A DNA stretch of 64,000 bases from Protopterus annectens (lineage: Eukaryota; Chordata; Ceratodontiformes; Protopteridae), in contig NC_056737.1 in NCBI RefSeq assembly GCF_019279795.1, forward strand, positions 1,194,912,665 through 1,194,976,664, given 5' to 3'. Position 1 is the stretch's first letter, and every line of letters starts with the position of its first letter. Of this stretch, positions 1 through 12,290 are shown one piece after another. The notes under the pieces were generated by a model. The model was not told the origin of the DNA. It was given only the letters and a program-made list of their open reading frames with translations, and did not search any database. The position numbers and the translations under genes are program-made.

Positions 1-1548
1 ACCACTAGCAGCAGTGTTAACCACATATGCATGCTGTGCACCATGCTTACACCACCAGCAACAGTGCTAATCACATATGCATGCTGCACCTCATGCTTAC
101 AGCACTAGCAGCAGTGCTCATCACATATGCATGCTGCACATTGTGCTTACACCACTAGCAGCAGTGCTAAACACATATGCATGCTGCACCTCATGCTTAC
201 ACCACTAGCAGCAGTGCTAACACATATGCATGCTGCGCATTGTGCTTACACCACCAGCATCAGTGCTAATCAAATATGCATGCTGCACCTAACGTTTACA
301 CCACTGGCTGCAGTGCTAATCATATATGCATGCTGTGCCTCATGCTTACACCACTAGCAGCAGTGCTAATTGCATATGCATGTTGTACATTATGCTTACG
401 CCACAAGCAGCAGTGCTAATCACATATGCATGGTGCACACCACACTTACACCACTCGCAGCAGTGCTAATCACATATGCATGCTGCGCCTTGGTGGTTTA
501 CACCACTAGCAGCAGTGTTAATCACATATACATGCTGCACATTGTGCTTACACCACCAGCAGCAGTGCTAATCACATATGCATGCTGTGCACCATGCTTA
601 CAGCACTAGCAGCAGTGCTAATCACATAGGCATGCTGCTCATTGTGCTTACAGCATTAGCATCAGTGCTAGTCATATATGCATACTGTGCCTCATATTTA
701 CACCACTAGCAGCAGTGCTAATCACATATGCATGCTGCACATTGCGCTTACACCACTAGCAGCAGTGCTAAATACATATGCATGCTGCACCTCATGCTTA
801 CACCACTAGCAGCAGTGCTAACACATATGCATGCTGCGCATTGTGCTTATACCACCAGCATCAGTGCTAATCAAATATGCATGCTGCACCTAACGTTTAC
901 ACCACTAGCTGCAGTGCTAATCATATATGCATGCTGTGCCTCATGCTTACACCACTAGCAGCAGTGCTAATTGCATATGCATGTTGTACATTATGCTTAC
1001 GCCACAAGCAGCAGTGCTAATCACATATGCATGGTGCACACCACGCTTACACCACTCGCAGCAGTGCTAATCACATATGCATGCTGCGCCTTGGTGGTTT
1101 ACACCACTAGCAGCAGTTTTAATCACATATACATGCTGCACATTGTGCTTACACCACCAGCAGCAGTGCTAATCACATATGCATGCTGTGCACCATGCTT
1201 ACAGCACTAGCAGCAGTGCTAATCACATAGGCATGCTGCTCATTGTGCTTACAGCATTAGCATCAGTGCTAGTCATATATGCATGCTGTGCCTCATATTT
1301 ACACCACTAGCAGCAGTGCTAATCACATATGCATGCTGCACATTGTGCTTACACCACCAGCAGCAGTGCTAATCACATATGCATGCTGTGCATCATGCTT
1401 ACAACACTTGCAGCAGTGCTAATCACATATGCATGCTGTGCATTGCGCTTACACCACCAGAAGCAGTGCTAATCACATATGCATGCTGCACATTGTGCTT
1501 ACACCATGAGCAGCAGTTAATCCCATATGCATACTGTGCATCATGCTT
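1..1548. repeat. 50-bp satellite with 12-monomer higher-order repeat
   Basis: Head-to-tail monomers of 50 bp, each with a core like catatgcatgctg and a segment like agcagtgctaat. Neighbouring monomers differ, but monomers twelve apart are nearly identical: the block at 127-609 recurs at 728-1210, a shift of 601 bp. This is a higher-order repeat, as formed by unequal exchange of multi-monomer blocks. The left end is cut by the window, and monomers fade at about 1548. Short open frames here are by-products of the repeat. Confidence 0.95.
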
Positions 1549-1639
1549 ACATGAATACAAGTAATGTTTTGTGGGCAGAAAGTGTTGCCATCTAGGAAAC
1601 TCTCCAGAGCAGCACAAATGCAGAAACAAAATGCATACA

Positions 1640-3700
1640 AGTTTGACTATTTATTTATTTATTTTTATTTATTTTCAGTTTGTTTACCGGGGAAGTCCAC
1701 TGGACCACAAAGTACCCATTTTCAGTGGAGACCCCAGGAGAAAAGCTCCATAGGCAGTACAAACAAGGATACATAATGCAAGAGGTAAAATACAATGTCC
1801 AAACAGTCAGGAAGATGTGAAATGCAGAGTATACATAGTAAGAGTGCAAAAACAACTTTAGGTAATCACATATTTACAATATTTACATACTTACAGTCAA
1901 CTGAAAGCCAGCTAAAACCATTTTGGTGGAAAATAGAAATGAAATAAGAGAGTAGATTGGTGCTGGAGTATAGAGGGATTAGTAGAGAAAATCCCTTGAA
2001 TTTATATAGGGTGAAAGCAAGGACATTTCCATCTGGAAGATAGGTGTAAGAAAAGTTGGGTCTTAAATGATTCTGTGTTGGGTATGGGACTAATTGATGG
2101 AGGGAGAGAGTTCCATTTTCTACCAAGAGTGAAGGAGAGTAGAAGCTGGCCAGCAGGATGTTTAGGTTTGTGAATGGAGATTAGGTTTTGGTGTTCAGAT
2201 ATCAGAGATTGGTTTGGGATGTAAGGGGGAAGGACGTTAGATAAGGCTGGGCATTTATCTGGGTAAAATATTAATTTGTGAGTAGTTGTTTGTTGGAGAT
2301 AGTCAAGGTGGTTAGGGAGTTCTAACCAGTTCAGGGATTGTAAGGTATGGCAGTGGTGAGTTGAGGTTTTGGATTTAGTGGTGAATTTAGAGATCTTTTT
2401 ATAGCAGGTTTCAAGTTTTGAGGTGTTGGAAGCTGACAGATTAGTTAGAAGAGGGGTACCATAAAGTAGAGAGGGAAGGAGGTAGGTGATTGCCAAGGTG
2501 TGCCTAGAGGAGTTTGAAAGAAATTGATTATTCCTGTAGAGCATACCTAACTTTTGGTGTTTTTTTTTTGTTTTGTTGTATGTGGAGATTGAATTTGAGA
2601 CGTTCATCAATGGTAATGCCAAGGAGTTTTGTGGAAGGGACCACTTCTATAGGAGTGTTGGTTTGGCTTAGGACCTTGAAGGAGTTTTTGTCAAAGGAAG
2701 AAGCCTTGGTGGGGAGGAAAATTAGTATTTTAGATTTATTGGAGTTGAGGGAGAGGTGGTTTTGGTGCATCCAGTTTTCTGTAGCAGTAAAAGCTATTTG
2801 AGTTTTGGTCAGTAGTTCAGAAAAGTTGGAGGCAGCACAAACTAAGGTAGAGTCATCAGCGTATTGGATGACTGTAGTGTCAGGGAGGACAGTGTGAAGG
2901 TTATTTATAAAGATGTTGAAAAGCATGGGGCCAAGGATGGATCCCTGAGGAACGCCGGTAGGTGTAGGCAAGAAGGAAGAGGTAGAGTCCTTCCATCTGA
3001 CAGCCTGAGATCTGTCAGAAAGGTAACTGGAGAACCACTATAGAGTGTTATGGGAGAGATTAAGGTTGGTGAGATGAAAGAGAAGGTGTGTATGGGAGAT
3101 GGTGTCAAAGGCTTTAGAAAGATCTAGCAGTACTGTTGATACAAGAAGTCCAGAATCTCAGACTTGATTAACAGTTTCTAGGAAGGATTGTAGGGCAGTT
3201 ATGGTGCTGTGGCTGGGACGGAAGCCGTGTTGGGTGGGTGTAAGTAACTGATTCTGAGTTAAGTAGGGTAAAAGTTGTTGGTGGGCACATTTTTCTAAAA
3301 TTTTAGATAATGGAGAGAGTAGGGCAATGGGGCAGAAGTTAGAAATGGAGGGGTTTTTACCTCCTTTGTGAAGAGGTAGAATGTAGGCTGAACGCCAAAG
3401 TTTGGGTACGTATGACTCTTTTAAGGATCGGTTGATCAGGATACTAATTGGGAGAGCAATACCTTCGGCTGCACATTTGAGGAAGGAGGGGGGAATGTTG
3501 TCAGGGGCATTAGAGCATGGCTTTTGTTTGGATAAGAGCTTTTTTATAAACATTGTGGGAACTGGTTTGAGCTGGAACATGAAGGGGCAGTTATTAGGGA
3601 TGTTGGTAGTAGAGTTAAGGAAGTAGGGTGGATTATTGTTAGGAAATGTTTTGGTTAGCTTAGCTATGGACAAATCTGCTCTGCGAGATTGTACCAATAG
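1640..3700 (-). mobile_element. L2/CR1-group LINE, copy 1, 5'-truncated
   Basis: A minus-strand non-LTR retrotransposon. Its 3' end (plus-strand left side) is an ATTT-rich tail followed by a conserved block containing accgggg and cccattttcagtgg, shared with copies at 15296 and 55087. Going 5' on the minus strand come the C-terminal domain, the reverse transcriptase palm (GVPQGSILGP, then QYADDST) and the fingers (PDNIPPSFLKC, LPLHKGG, QHGFRPSHST). The sequence stops at the start of the RT region, so endonuclease and leader are missing, the usual 5' truncation. The order fits the Jockey superfamily (L2/CR1 group); the clade is not resolved. Confidence 0.88.
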
Positions 3701-3706
3701 CCACAA
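2002..3706 (-). pseudogene. LINE reverse transcriptase remnant (copy 1)
   Basis: The RT coding sequence lies in three overlapping open pieces: 3706-3158 (fingers, FRPSHST), 2971-2528 (palm, YADD catalytic pair, then LNSNKSKILIF) and 2622-2002 (thumb and C-terminal domain). They lie in different frames, so at least two frameshifts separate them and the copy cannot make an intact enzyme. The catalytic Asp-Asp is kept. Related RTs are in the copies at 15958-17400 and 55556-57114. Confidence 0.85.
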
Positions 3707-4184
3707 TGATTAACAGGGATGAAAATACTGCAACAACTGCAGTAATAATACATTACAGAAAAGTGTACTCAGTTCACTATATACTACACATTTTTGCAGA
3801 CTAAAATAATAGATGTTCGGATGATCAGCAGGGACAATGTAACATAACTACACTAGACAAGGTAAGTGTGCTGATTGAAATGTTCACAGACATGAATGAT
3901 AGGAATGAGAAAAGAGGAAGCAGACAATGAACCCTGGAGAGGACATGTCACGTCATGTACACTTCCAAGACCAATCAGTAGCATAACTTTAAGCACATAT
4001 GTAGATAGCACAGTAGATACAGTTGTTTACCCCTCCTGTGTCAGTATATTTTAAATCAACACACATGCTAGTCTATATGTGACTGTCACACAAGGCTACA
4101 TATCAATGGAGATGAATGGTTGTGATATAAACATCACTAACATGTTCATTGGAGAGGATATTTAGCAAAGGTGGTGTATACAAT
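3701..4184. other. No recognisable feature
   Basis: AT-rich single-copy-looking sequence between two LINE fragments. I see no long open frame, tandem structure or terminal repeat. Confidence 0.5.
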
Positions 4185-4826
4185 AAGGGGAGAGCAAAAG
4201 AAGTTATGACCCCCCCTATACTCTGCACTTATCTGGCCCATAATTTAGTATAACACTCCATTTGGTATGTACCATAAAAAGCACCTACAGCAATTAGAGA
4301 GACCTCAGAGGTTTCTAACAAAGAAGATCAAGGGCCTCCAGCATGTGCCTTACATGGACTAATGAATATCCCTGTCACGATACTTCATATCATATAGACT
4401 TCTTAGGGGAGACTTATGCCTGGCCTACAGAGTAACCCAAGACCCAAATCTAATGAACTTACAGTATATCTATAAATCAAATGGGTCTATGTCTGCCCAT
4501 TCCAGGGACCTAAATAGGACATACTGGAGGGAAAGATTTATCTCCCAGTAATTGTCATGTCTTTGGAACAGACTACCAATTCATGTGAAACAGAGCACCT
4601 TTATGACACTGTTCAAGAGGAACCTGGATGAGTGGATGGGGCACTGTAAATTCTTACTGCAGATAGCTCTCACAACCCTCCTGGACATGGGCAGTCATCA
4701 CTAAATGCAATTTTGATTATTGGCTAGTACAGCTATGATATTCCATTAGGTTGGAATGGCTATACTTAAAATGACTTCAGGGTTGATAGCTAAGTAATCT
4801 CCTATGAACATATGAACATATGTTGT
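4185..4826 (+). mobile_element. CR1-like LINE, 3' fragment
   Basis: A decayed 3' end of the CR1-like family that is also at 5593, 9083, 22295 and 35456. Translated pieces match the C-terminal domain of the other copies: a block like LLRGDLCL, then NRTYWRERF and LFKRNLDEWMG. The element ends in the family's octamer tail, seen as cctatgaac followed by a degenerate second copy. No frame is open throughout, and everything 5' of the last part of the RT ORF is missing. Confidence 0.82.
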
Positions 4827-5592
4827 GAAGATCTTCAAAATGACTTGCTTGAATATGACTGGAATGTCAGCATACCTCACAACCAGTCATGGAGACATAG
4901 CAGCAGACTCATGAACAATTGCTGTCAGAAACAGGGACAATCAGAAACAATTTAAAAATGTCAACAACTTTAATCTGTGGCATCGCCAGAATATGTGAGT
5001 TTAACTTATTATACATGTTCTGCCAGAACAGATGTGTACAACTGTAATGATTTGTCAGTAATCTGTAAGGAGAATTCACCACCTCATTTCCAAAAATAAA
5101 CTCTCTTTGGAGGGATTAAGTGGGACAGTGTTAAACCTGGAGTTGAATTCAGGAGCAATCCTGGCCATTTGAGAGGTTGGCTTGACACATAAGCCACAAG
5201 CCGCAAGTGTAACAATCGAACCCATGCCATCAATGTTGTCAATGATCTCCATACTTACTGGATGCAAAACAGAAATATGTATCACACATATACAACAACT
5301 GAAAGGGAAGTTTGCACTGATAATTCCTAACAGGTATGCATAACAAAGAATAGTTCTGTATGGGCCACAAGATGTGTGCAAGCTCACTGTGCCATATATA
5401 ATACACCTGACTGAAGCATCCCTGTATGACATAGGAATTGGTCATAAGGATAATAACACTTACAAACAACACATTATTGTGAGTGGATTGCCTACACACA
5501 GCTGTGCATTGTATGCAACTACCACATGTAATAATGGATATTGTCTGAAGGATCTGCAATTGATGTGTGAATTAAGAACTTGTGTGTTGTAA
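4827..5592. other. No recognisable feature
   Basis: Unassigned sequence between two CR1 pieces of opposite orientation. Open frames here are short (up to 118 codons), lie on both strands and show no domain. Confidence 0.45.
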
Positions 5593-6760
5593 TAGGTTCA
5601 TAGGTTCATAGGTGTGTACTAGGCTAATGGCCCAGGAGCCTTTACAAGCCTATCCTATAGAAGTGCCCTGGCACTGTGCCACCCGACATTAGTTCCCAGT
5701 GCCTCTATCAAGTAGAGCCACTGGAGTGATCCCGGGGTGAACTTTCTATTTCCCATCCACTCATCAAGATTTCTCTTGAAGAGGACCAGTGAGGTGCTCT
5801 GTTTGACATGTATGGGAAGACAATTCAAGAGCATGGGCAGTCTCTGGGTTATGAACCTGTCCCTCCAGCATGTTCTGTTGATTGTGGTAATGAGGTTGAG
5901 GTCTCTGGAGCATGTGGTGTGGAAGAATTGGGATTTCTTTAGATGTAGCATTTCTAACAGAGCTGGGTCAGACATGGCTTTGTAAGTCAAGCAGAGATCG
6001 CCTCTTAGCAGATGATATGAGACAGAGAATAGCTGGAGTTCTTTGAGTCTGTCCATGTAAGACATGTGTTTAAGGCCTAGGATCCTCTTCATGAGGTACT
6101 TTTTTGGCCTTTCCAGCTGTTGCATGTGTCTAGTGAGGGACGTGCCAAATGAGGCATTATACTCGATAATTGGCTTAATGAGGAAAGCGTAGAGAGAGAT
6201 GATGACCTCTTTCTTCCTGGATGCAACACCCTTGGTAACGAGATGTGCCACATAGAAGGACTTTCTGATCACAGTGGCAATGTAGTGGTTGAAGGAGAGG
6301 TAGCTGTCATCCTATGTCCCAGATCTCTTATAATGCCTTCAGTGTTCAGATTCCCATCAATGTGGAAATTAGTGGGAAATTAGTTTTTCCCCAACGGGGA
6401 TGACAAAGCAATTTTTGGCATTAAGCCTAAGGCCATGGTTTTGACACCAGTCATTGGTCTCAGTGAGGCCTTTTTGTAGGATGTCTATATCACTTGGGGA
6501 GTTAATAATGGCTCCCAGCTTACAGTTTGTGAATATGGTCAGCCAGACTTCCTTCATGTTGGCCTAGACTTCTTAGAAGTATATGCCAAACAAGAGAGGA
6601 CCCAGGACTGATCCCTGTGGGACTCCACTCATGACTGGTCGGAAGTCTAACTTGGAGTCTGCTACTTTCACACTGTGGGTTCTGTCTGTGAGTCAATTTG
6701 CAACCCACCTAGTGATATAAGGGTTGATACCTAGTTTGGTGAGTTTATCAAAAATTCCTG
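5593..6760 (-). mobile_element. CR1-like LINE, 5'-truncated
   Basis: The plus-strand left side starts with two copies of taggttca, the reverse complement of the family's 3' octamer tail (CCTATGAA). Minus-strand translation gives an open 205-residue stretch (6272-5655) with the CR1 C-terminal pattern QLERPKKYLMKRILGLKHMSY, LLRGDLCLTYKAM, NRTCWRDRF and LFKRNLDEWMG. Upstream pieces (6557-6369 and 6708-6520) hold the end of the RT palm, including a degraded catalytic box. The copy ends inside the RT region. Confidence 0.88.
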
Positions 6761-7019
6761 AGTGACGATTACCATAACTAAAATACCTTGCGGAAGCCCC
6801 ACACCTAATGTGGATGTGGAGCCCTCACCTCACAAGAAATTAAATATACTAACTCCAGGGTCACACAATATTAAAGCAAGGGGAAAACCCTTGAATTGTG
6901 TAATGGTTGATCTGATGAAGTTCGACTATTACATAATTCGATCAGCTGTATCACCAATGAAAAACACCAGCATTTCAGCACACTATGAAATGCATGCTGA
7001 GATAAATCATTTATAACAC

Positions 7020-7020
<1 letters not shown>

Positions 7021-7064
<44 letters not shown>
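7021..7064. repeat. (TA)n microsatellite
   Basis: Uninterrupted TA dinucleotide run, directly next to the T-run that marks the 3' end of the CYSTM1 retrocopy. Confidence 0.97.
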
Positions 7065-7065
<1 letters not shown>

Positions 7066-7066
<1 letters not shown>

Positions 7067-7760
7067 TTTCTCTTTTTTTTTTAATTTAATAAATTGTATA
7101 TTCTACTATTCACAGATGCATATGTTTTGAATTTATAAGACTTTGGTTTATTCACAGTTAAAAGTATTAACCTTTTCAACAGTATGTCTATCTGCAAATG
7201 TACACCATTTGCAAACACTTGGGATGGTTAATTTTATTGAAGATTAAAAGATAAAAATTCAACTATAAATCTTTCACATGCCAAGTTCCATTTCACTGGA
7301 ACAGGAAGTTAAGTACATGAAGTCGTTTACATTACTGTACAACATGAGATATCTGCGACATTCTGAATAAACGTGAAAGATTAAAATTTCAAAGACAAAA
7401 CTTGCTAGCAAGAAAATACATATTAACATGTTCAAAAGTTATGAAAAAAATCTGTTTTATATTTTGTTCAGACAACTGCTAAAAGGGAATGCTCAGAAAT
7501 GGGTGCATGTGAAGGAACTAACATTAACAAATCATATAAACCTTTGGCATTAAAGTCAAAGAAAAACTCTTACTACATTAAATCTTGTTTATAAAAATTG
7601 TCTATAGAGAACAGTATCCATTAATAGAGGAAAAAAAGAACATGAACCTAAGATTTAGTTAGCCATTCAAGGCTTCACAGTGGACCAAAGAAATGGGTTG
7701 CAGACGGACTGTAGTGCACTGCACCTTAGCACTTCTGACAGTAATAAATCCAAGAAAGAC
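7066..7760 (-). other. Probable 3' UTR of CYSTM1 retrocopy
   Basis: About 700 bp of AT-rich sequence downstream of the CYSTM1 stop on the minus strand. It ends in a plus-strand run of ten T (7073-7082), which would be a poly(A) tract on the transcript strand. An AATAAA hexamer (reverse strand, about 7147-7152) lies some 65 bp before it, and an ATTAAA lies almost next to it, so the true cleavage site is uncertain. A UTR plus A-tract fits a reverse-transcribed mRNA. I did not find a convincing target-site duplication. Confidence 0.5.
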
Positions 7761-8105
7761 TTAAGTTAGCATGTCCCAAAGGCAGCAGCAACAAAGAGCA
7801 GTCCAGCAGGCTGTTAGGCAGGTAGTTTCACCAGAAGTATCCTGTCTTACTTGAACAACATACACTGTGTTTTTAGGTGGCTCTCCATAAACTGGTCCTG
7901 GAGGTGGAGGAGCATTCTGCCAACCATACTGTGGGTAGCCTTGATAGCCTGGCTGTGGTGGTGGTGGGTACTGGCCTGGAGGGTAGCCAGGATAAGATGC
8001 ATTTGTTCCAGGATAAGCCGGATTAGGTCCTGGAGCATACGGTTGCGGTGGGTATGGAGCAGATGGAGGCGGCCCAGGGTAAGGAGGAGGATTTTCGTAA
8101 TTCAT
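7761..8105 (-). CDS. CYSTM1: CYSTM1-like cysteine-rich tail-anchored protein, intronless
   Basis: A complete 114-residue frame. The first two thirds are Pro/Tyr/Gly-rich (MNYENPPPYPGPPPS, repeated YPG and PPP, then YQGYPQYGWQ). Next comes a short linker, PPKNTVYVVQ, and the C-terminal CYSTM module TCLTACWTALCCCCLWDMLT, which is the hallmark of vertebrate CYSTM1 (formerly C5orf32). The human protein is about 97 residues, and the extra length here lies in the Pro-rich part. CYSTM proteins are small tail-anchored membrane proteins linked to stress tolerance; the exact vertebrate role is unclear. The vertebrate gene is spliced as far as I recall, so an uninterrupted frame followed by an A-tract points to a retrocopy. 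The open frame means it is young or still used. The alternative is a parental gene with an intronless CDS. Confidence 0.85.
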   Translation of the reverse strand: MNYENPPPYPGPPPSAPYPPQPYAPGPNPAYPGTNASYPGYPPGQYPPPPQPGYQGYPQYGWQNAPPPPGPVYGEPPKNTVYVVQVRQDTSGETTCLTACWTALCCCCLWDMLT

Positions 8106-8108
8106 CTG

Positions 8109-8495
8109 AATTCTTTAGGATCACCTTCTATATGCCACACCTCAAAACCACAATTTACACCCTACAACTTTGTTCCTCTACTGCACTACTACTGAGCTTT
8201 TTCCCAGGGTTTGCAGTGGTCAAAGCTGTGATGAATGGTACAGCAGTATGTGAGACTGATGGCAATGCATCTGCTATGGCCATGTACACAGAAACTATAG
8301 CAGTGCAAACTCTAGCATCATTGAGGAAGGAAGTATTTGTCCACATACCAAACAATTGATGTGGCATACTCTCTAAGCACATGCCAAACTTCAAGACATG
8401 TGCCACATGATCACTGCCCTTCTAACATTGCCAGTGAACATGTTATACTGGCATGAAATCATGCCATGCATGCATATGTGTTCATGCAAACTGTC
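8109..8495. other. Upstream flank of CYSTM1 copy, nothing recognised
   Basis: Sequence 5' of the CYSTM1 start on the minus strand. The bases just before the ATG read gaattcag, which could act as a splice acceptor but lacks a strong pyrimidine tract. Open frames here (for example 8155-8406 minus) have no recognisable domain. Confidence 0.4.
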
Positions 8496-9057
8496 AACTG
8501 GTAATACCTAGGTGATGTACTGTTATGTCCACCATACTGTACAGTCACACTAAGTGGTAATACTGATGTGATGTACTGTTACGTCTGCCATACTGTACAT
8601 TTACACTAAGTGGTAATACTGATGTGATGTACTGTTACGTCCACCATACTGCACAGTCCCACTAAGTGGTAATACTGATGTGATGTACTGTTACGTCCGC
8701 CGTACTGTACAGTCCCACTAAGTGGTAATACTGATGTGATGTACTGTTACGTCTGCTATACTGTACAGTCCCACTAAGTGGTAATACTGATGTGATGTAC
8801 TGTTACGTCCGCCGTACTGTACAGTCCCACTAAGTGGTAATACTGATGTGATGTACTGTTACATCCACCATACTGTACAGTCACACTAAGTGGTAATACT
8901 GATGTGATCTACTGTTACATCCATGATGCTTTACAGTCACACTAAGTGGTAATACTGATGTGCTGTACTGTTACATCTGCCATACTGTACAGTTACACTA
9001 AGTGGTAATACTGATGTGATGTACTGTTATATCCGTGATGCTGTACAGTCACACTAA
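8496..9057. repeat. 56-bp tandem repeat, about 10 units
   Basis: Ten head-to-tail units with the core taagtggtaatactgatg followed by a gtactgttac block. Successive taagtgg starts at 8551, 8607 and 8663 give an exact 56-bp step. Most units are highly alike; the outer ones are more divergent, as expected for a minisatellite. Confidence 0.95.
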
Positions 9058-9082
9058 AGATGTACTTAGGGTACAATTGGAG

Positions 9083-11425
9083 TGCATAGGTTCATAGTTT
9101 CATAGGAGAGCACTAGGCTAATGTTCAAGATGACATAAAGGCCTTGCCATATTTAACATGAGTTTCCCAATTTTAAATATCAATGTGAATAACATTCATA
9201 CAGTTATTAGTTTGTGCTCTGCTATCTAAGACCCACTGCATCTGTCCATGAGGGACATGGGTACAACGCCAGGACTGCAGTTAACATTAACCATCCATTG
9301 ATGTAGGTTGTACAAGAAGGTGAAACTTTTTCTAGAGAAGGGGTAATGTCTGAGAGGGTTTACTATCATAATTCTGGGTGAAAGTCCGATGACCATGGGA
9401 TGCTGAAATATGGTTGGCTGAACCTGTGTTGTCAAACTTTCATTCATGTGAGTCTTTGGTTAGCAAATGCATTGTGGATTTGTACATATGTGGTCGGCCT
9501 TCTGATGAGATTGCTGTACAGTGTGGATTAGGTAATTTGCCCTTTTCCCCATTGTAGTGAGATCTTGGAGTTAGAATATTTAATCAGCGGGGGGTTGGAG
9601 GCGAGGGATGCAGCCCTCCATATTAGGGGGGTGCAGGGAGGCTTGGTCCCCTGCTATATAGCTTTATCCCTTGGTATGCAGTGTTCAACATCAGTCCATA
9701 GATGTCAAGAATGGTCAAAGTTGCATTAGAAAGTGTGTTTGCGAGATTCTGACCTTATTGACATTCCATTTTGAGCATCTGAGTTAATGTTTTAGCTCAG
9801 AATGTGCTGTGGACATCGATCATATGATAGTAAACTGTCTGAGATATGTATCTATCTCTCTAACCTGATTTATTATGTCAGAGGCTACGTCATCATGCTT
9901 TGGACAAGTGACCATCATGCAGTTTGCTTTACCAATGTGTGACATTTCCATCAGGGCTGGATTGGAAACTAACCTGTAAGCCAGACACAAATTAGGCCTT
10001 TGAAGTCAGCTGGGGGCAGTATACAGTGCTATGGGTTTCAATCTTTCCATATAGGACTTGTCTAATACACCATGTATCTTCCTTGTGCAAAATCTCTGGT
10101 GTTGCTCCAGCTGTTAAATGTGTGGTGAGTTGCATACAAAAAGGTGCATTGTTCTCAGTTATTGTTGTGATGAGGGCTATGTAAAATTGAATTATAATGT
10201 GACTGTCATTTAAGCTAGATGCCATGCCCATAGTTATGAGATGTGCCACGTAGAAGGGATTGGTCACCACTGTGGACACATGGTGGTTAACTTACAATTA
10301 CTATCTACCTGAGTACCCAGATCATGTACCACTGGGTGTTGTCATTGGGGTGTACTGTCTACACTGTAATAAGGTTGGGTATTTGATTTACAAAATAAAA
10401 TAATTATGCTTTTTTTGGACATTTAGTGTGTCTTCACGGCTCTGGCTCCATTTGTTTGTGTGTTAATATTTTCTGAAGTATATCAATGCAGTACTAGATT
10501 CAAGGATTGTCCATGATTTGCAGTCATACACAAAGTTGGTAACACAAAGGCTGTCTAACTTTGTCTTGACTTCTGTGAATTAAATACCAAACAGGAAAGA
10601 GCCTAGTACAGAACCCTGTGGTAATGCACTGCTCACTGGCCTCTTGCTAGAGGAGAATTCAAACAGTTTGATAGTATGTATCCTGGTATTGATCCACTGG
10701 GCTACCCAATCAGTGAAGTAGTGGTTTATGTCCAGTTGTGACAGTTTCCCTGTAATTCCTGAATATGGAATGGTGTCTAGTGCCTTGACCGGGTCAAGTT
10801 ATGTGGGCTGCACATTCGTTCCCTCATTCATGGCCTTTATGGCCTTCCTGAGAAAGTGTACCAGATTTAATAGACATGATCTAGTCTTAACAAATTCAAA
10901 ATGGGTCGGTTACACAGTCGGGAGATTACCGATGTTCTTGTTGATAAGGTCCATGATGATTCTTTCCACTGGCTTAGAGATGAGGCTAGTCAGGTTTATG
11001 GGTCTATAATTCTGTATTTCAGATGATAGCCCCTCCCTTGTTCCGACAGATGACTATTGCTCTCCACCATTCTGCCAGAAAATAGCATGTCTGTAGGCAT
11101 GCGATTACACAGGGATCCAACTGTGTCTGCTAGTTCATATTTTAATTTATTGATAAGGCAACCAGGGGAGTTGCCAGGTTTCACGTATGCCAAGTTTTTA
11201 GCTTTAGAAAGCACACAGATGAGCTGCTGTCTTGAGAAAATATGCTGTGTAATGTTTTCTGTATACTTTGGGTGATGACCACTCAAGACAGGGGGTTGAA
11301 GCTTGGTTCAAATCTGTCAGCTAGCAGGTTTTCTAGTGCCTCTGTTTGAGTATTGGTGGTGACATCCACACCCATCTGTGCAAATAGCTGTGTATTCCTT
11401 ATAAAATTTTGTACTTACTTAAAAA
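9083..11425 (-). mobile_element. CR1-like LINE, old copy
   Basis: Starts on the plus side with cataggttcatagtttcatagg, a degraded octamer tail of the CR1-like family. Minus-strand fragments match the family: 10279-9992 (VAHLITMGMASS, equivalent to VAHLVTKGVASR in the 5593 copy), a stretch near 10600 recalling the GSVLG box of the RT palm, and 11286-10996 (fingers region upstream of the palm). It is the most decayed of the larger CR1 pieces, with many stops and frameshifts. The 5' limit is approximate. Confidence 0.75.
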
Positions 11426-12175
11426 AACTTTGTGAGAACACCTCCAAATGCAGCCTTGGGTATTCATCACATGGCACACAGTGGAAATGTTAATACAGTC
11501 ATACAGCTCAACCTATTTCATGGTATTGCATCACTTGCACATCACATGCCTACATGTTTATCACTGGAAAGGTGTGTGTGAGGGCTCTGATACCATATAT
11601 GGGCACATTACATATGAGGTGGATGTGGTTCATGCAGAACAATTAATGACACAAATGATGACAGTCATGCGGTGTAGCTGGGCAACACCTGAAAAATCCT
11701 TGTGAATAGCAACACAGTTGTGCAAACAATGAATTCCCCAAAATTGCTAGCGAATCTGAGCTGGTTATATGTTTGTGTATATACCAGCATTACACTATGT
11801 ATGTGAAACGAGGCATATGTGCCCGTGTAGTTAGTATTATGCAATATTGCTGTATGTCACATAGCATTTCATGATGGTTGGTATACACATGCACAGGTCA
11901 TACTGCAAGTGTCACTGTGATGGCTGAATGAGAAATGTATAGAATAAACATGCGCCTTACTAAGGCAACACTATACATAGCATCATCCCATGGCAACAGT
12001 TAGCAGGATGCATATTACTACAGCTGTTATGGAAGGAACATGTAATCAAATGGTAGCAACAACCATCAGTACATTACGTTAAATCTCAGATCGGAATACA
12101 CTGTTGTAGGGCTACAGTACATTCACATCTCAACACAGCACATGTGTATGGCATTAACATTAGCATGTGCAAGCT
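11426..12175. other. No recognisable feature
   Basis: Unassigned sequence. The longest open frame (11448-11705 plus, 85 codons) shows no domain, and I see no repeat structure. Confidence 0.4.
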
Positions 12176-12290
12176 TCATAGGGTCATAGGACATTACTAG
12201 GCTAACTGTCAACATCACTTAAAATCATACCCATTATAATAGCCTTTAAACCAAAATCAGTATATCCGTATGATGTAAGATAGTAGGGGG
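12176..12290 (-). mobile_element. CR1-like LINE, short 3' end
   Basis: A short piece beginning cttcatagggtcatagg and followed by ctaggctaa, the same layout as the 3' ends of the CR1 copies at 5593, 9083 and 22295. Only the 3' UTR and tail appear to remain. Confidence 0.55.

Noticed and set aside
1-1548. CRISPR-like array
   Set aside because: Repeats are continuous 50-bp monomers with no unique spacers, in vertebrate DNA.
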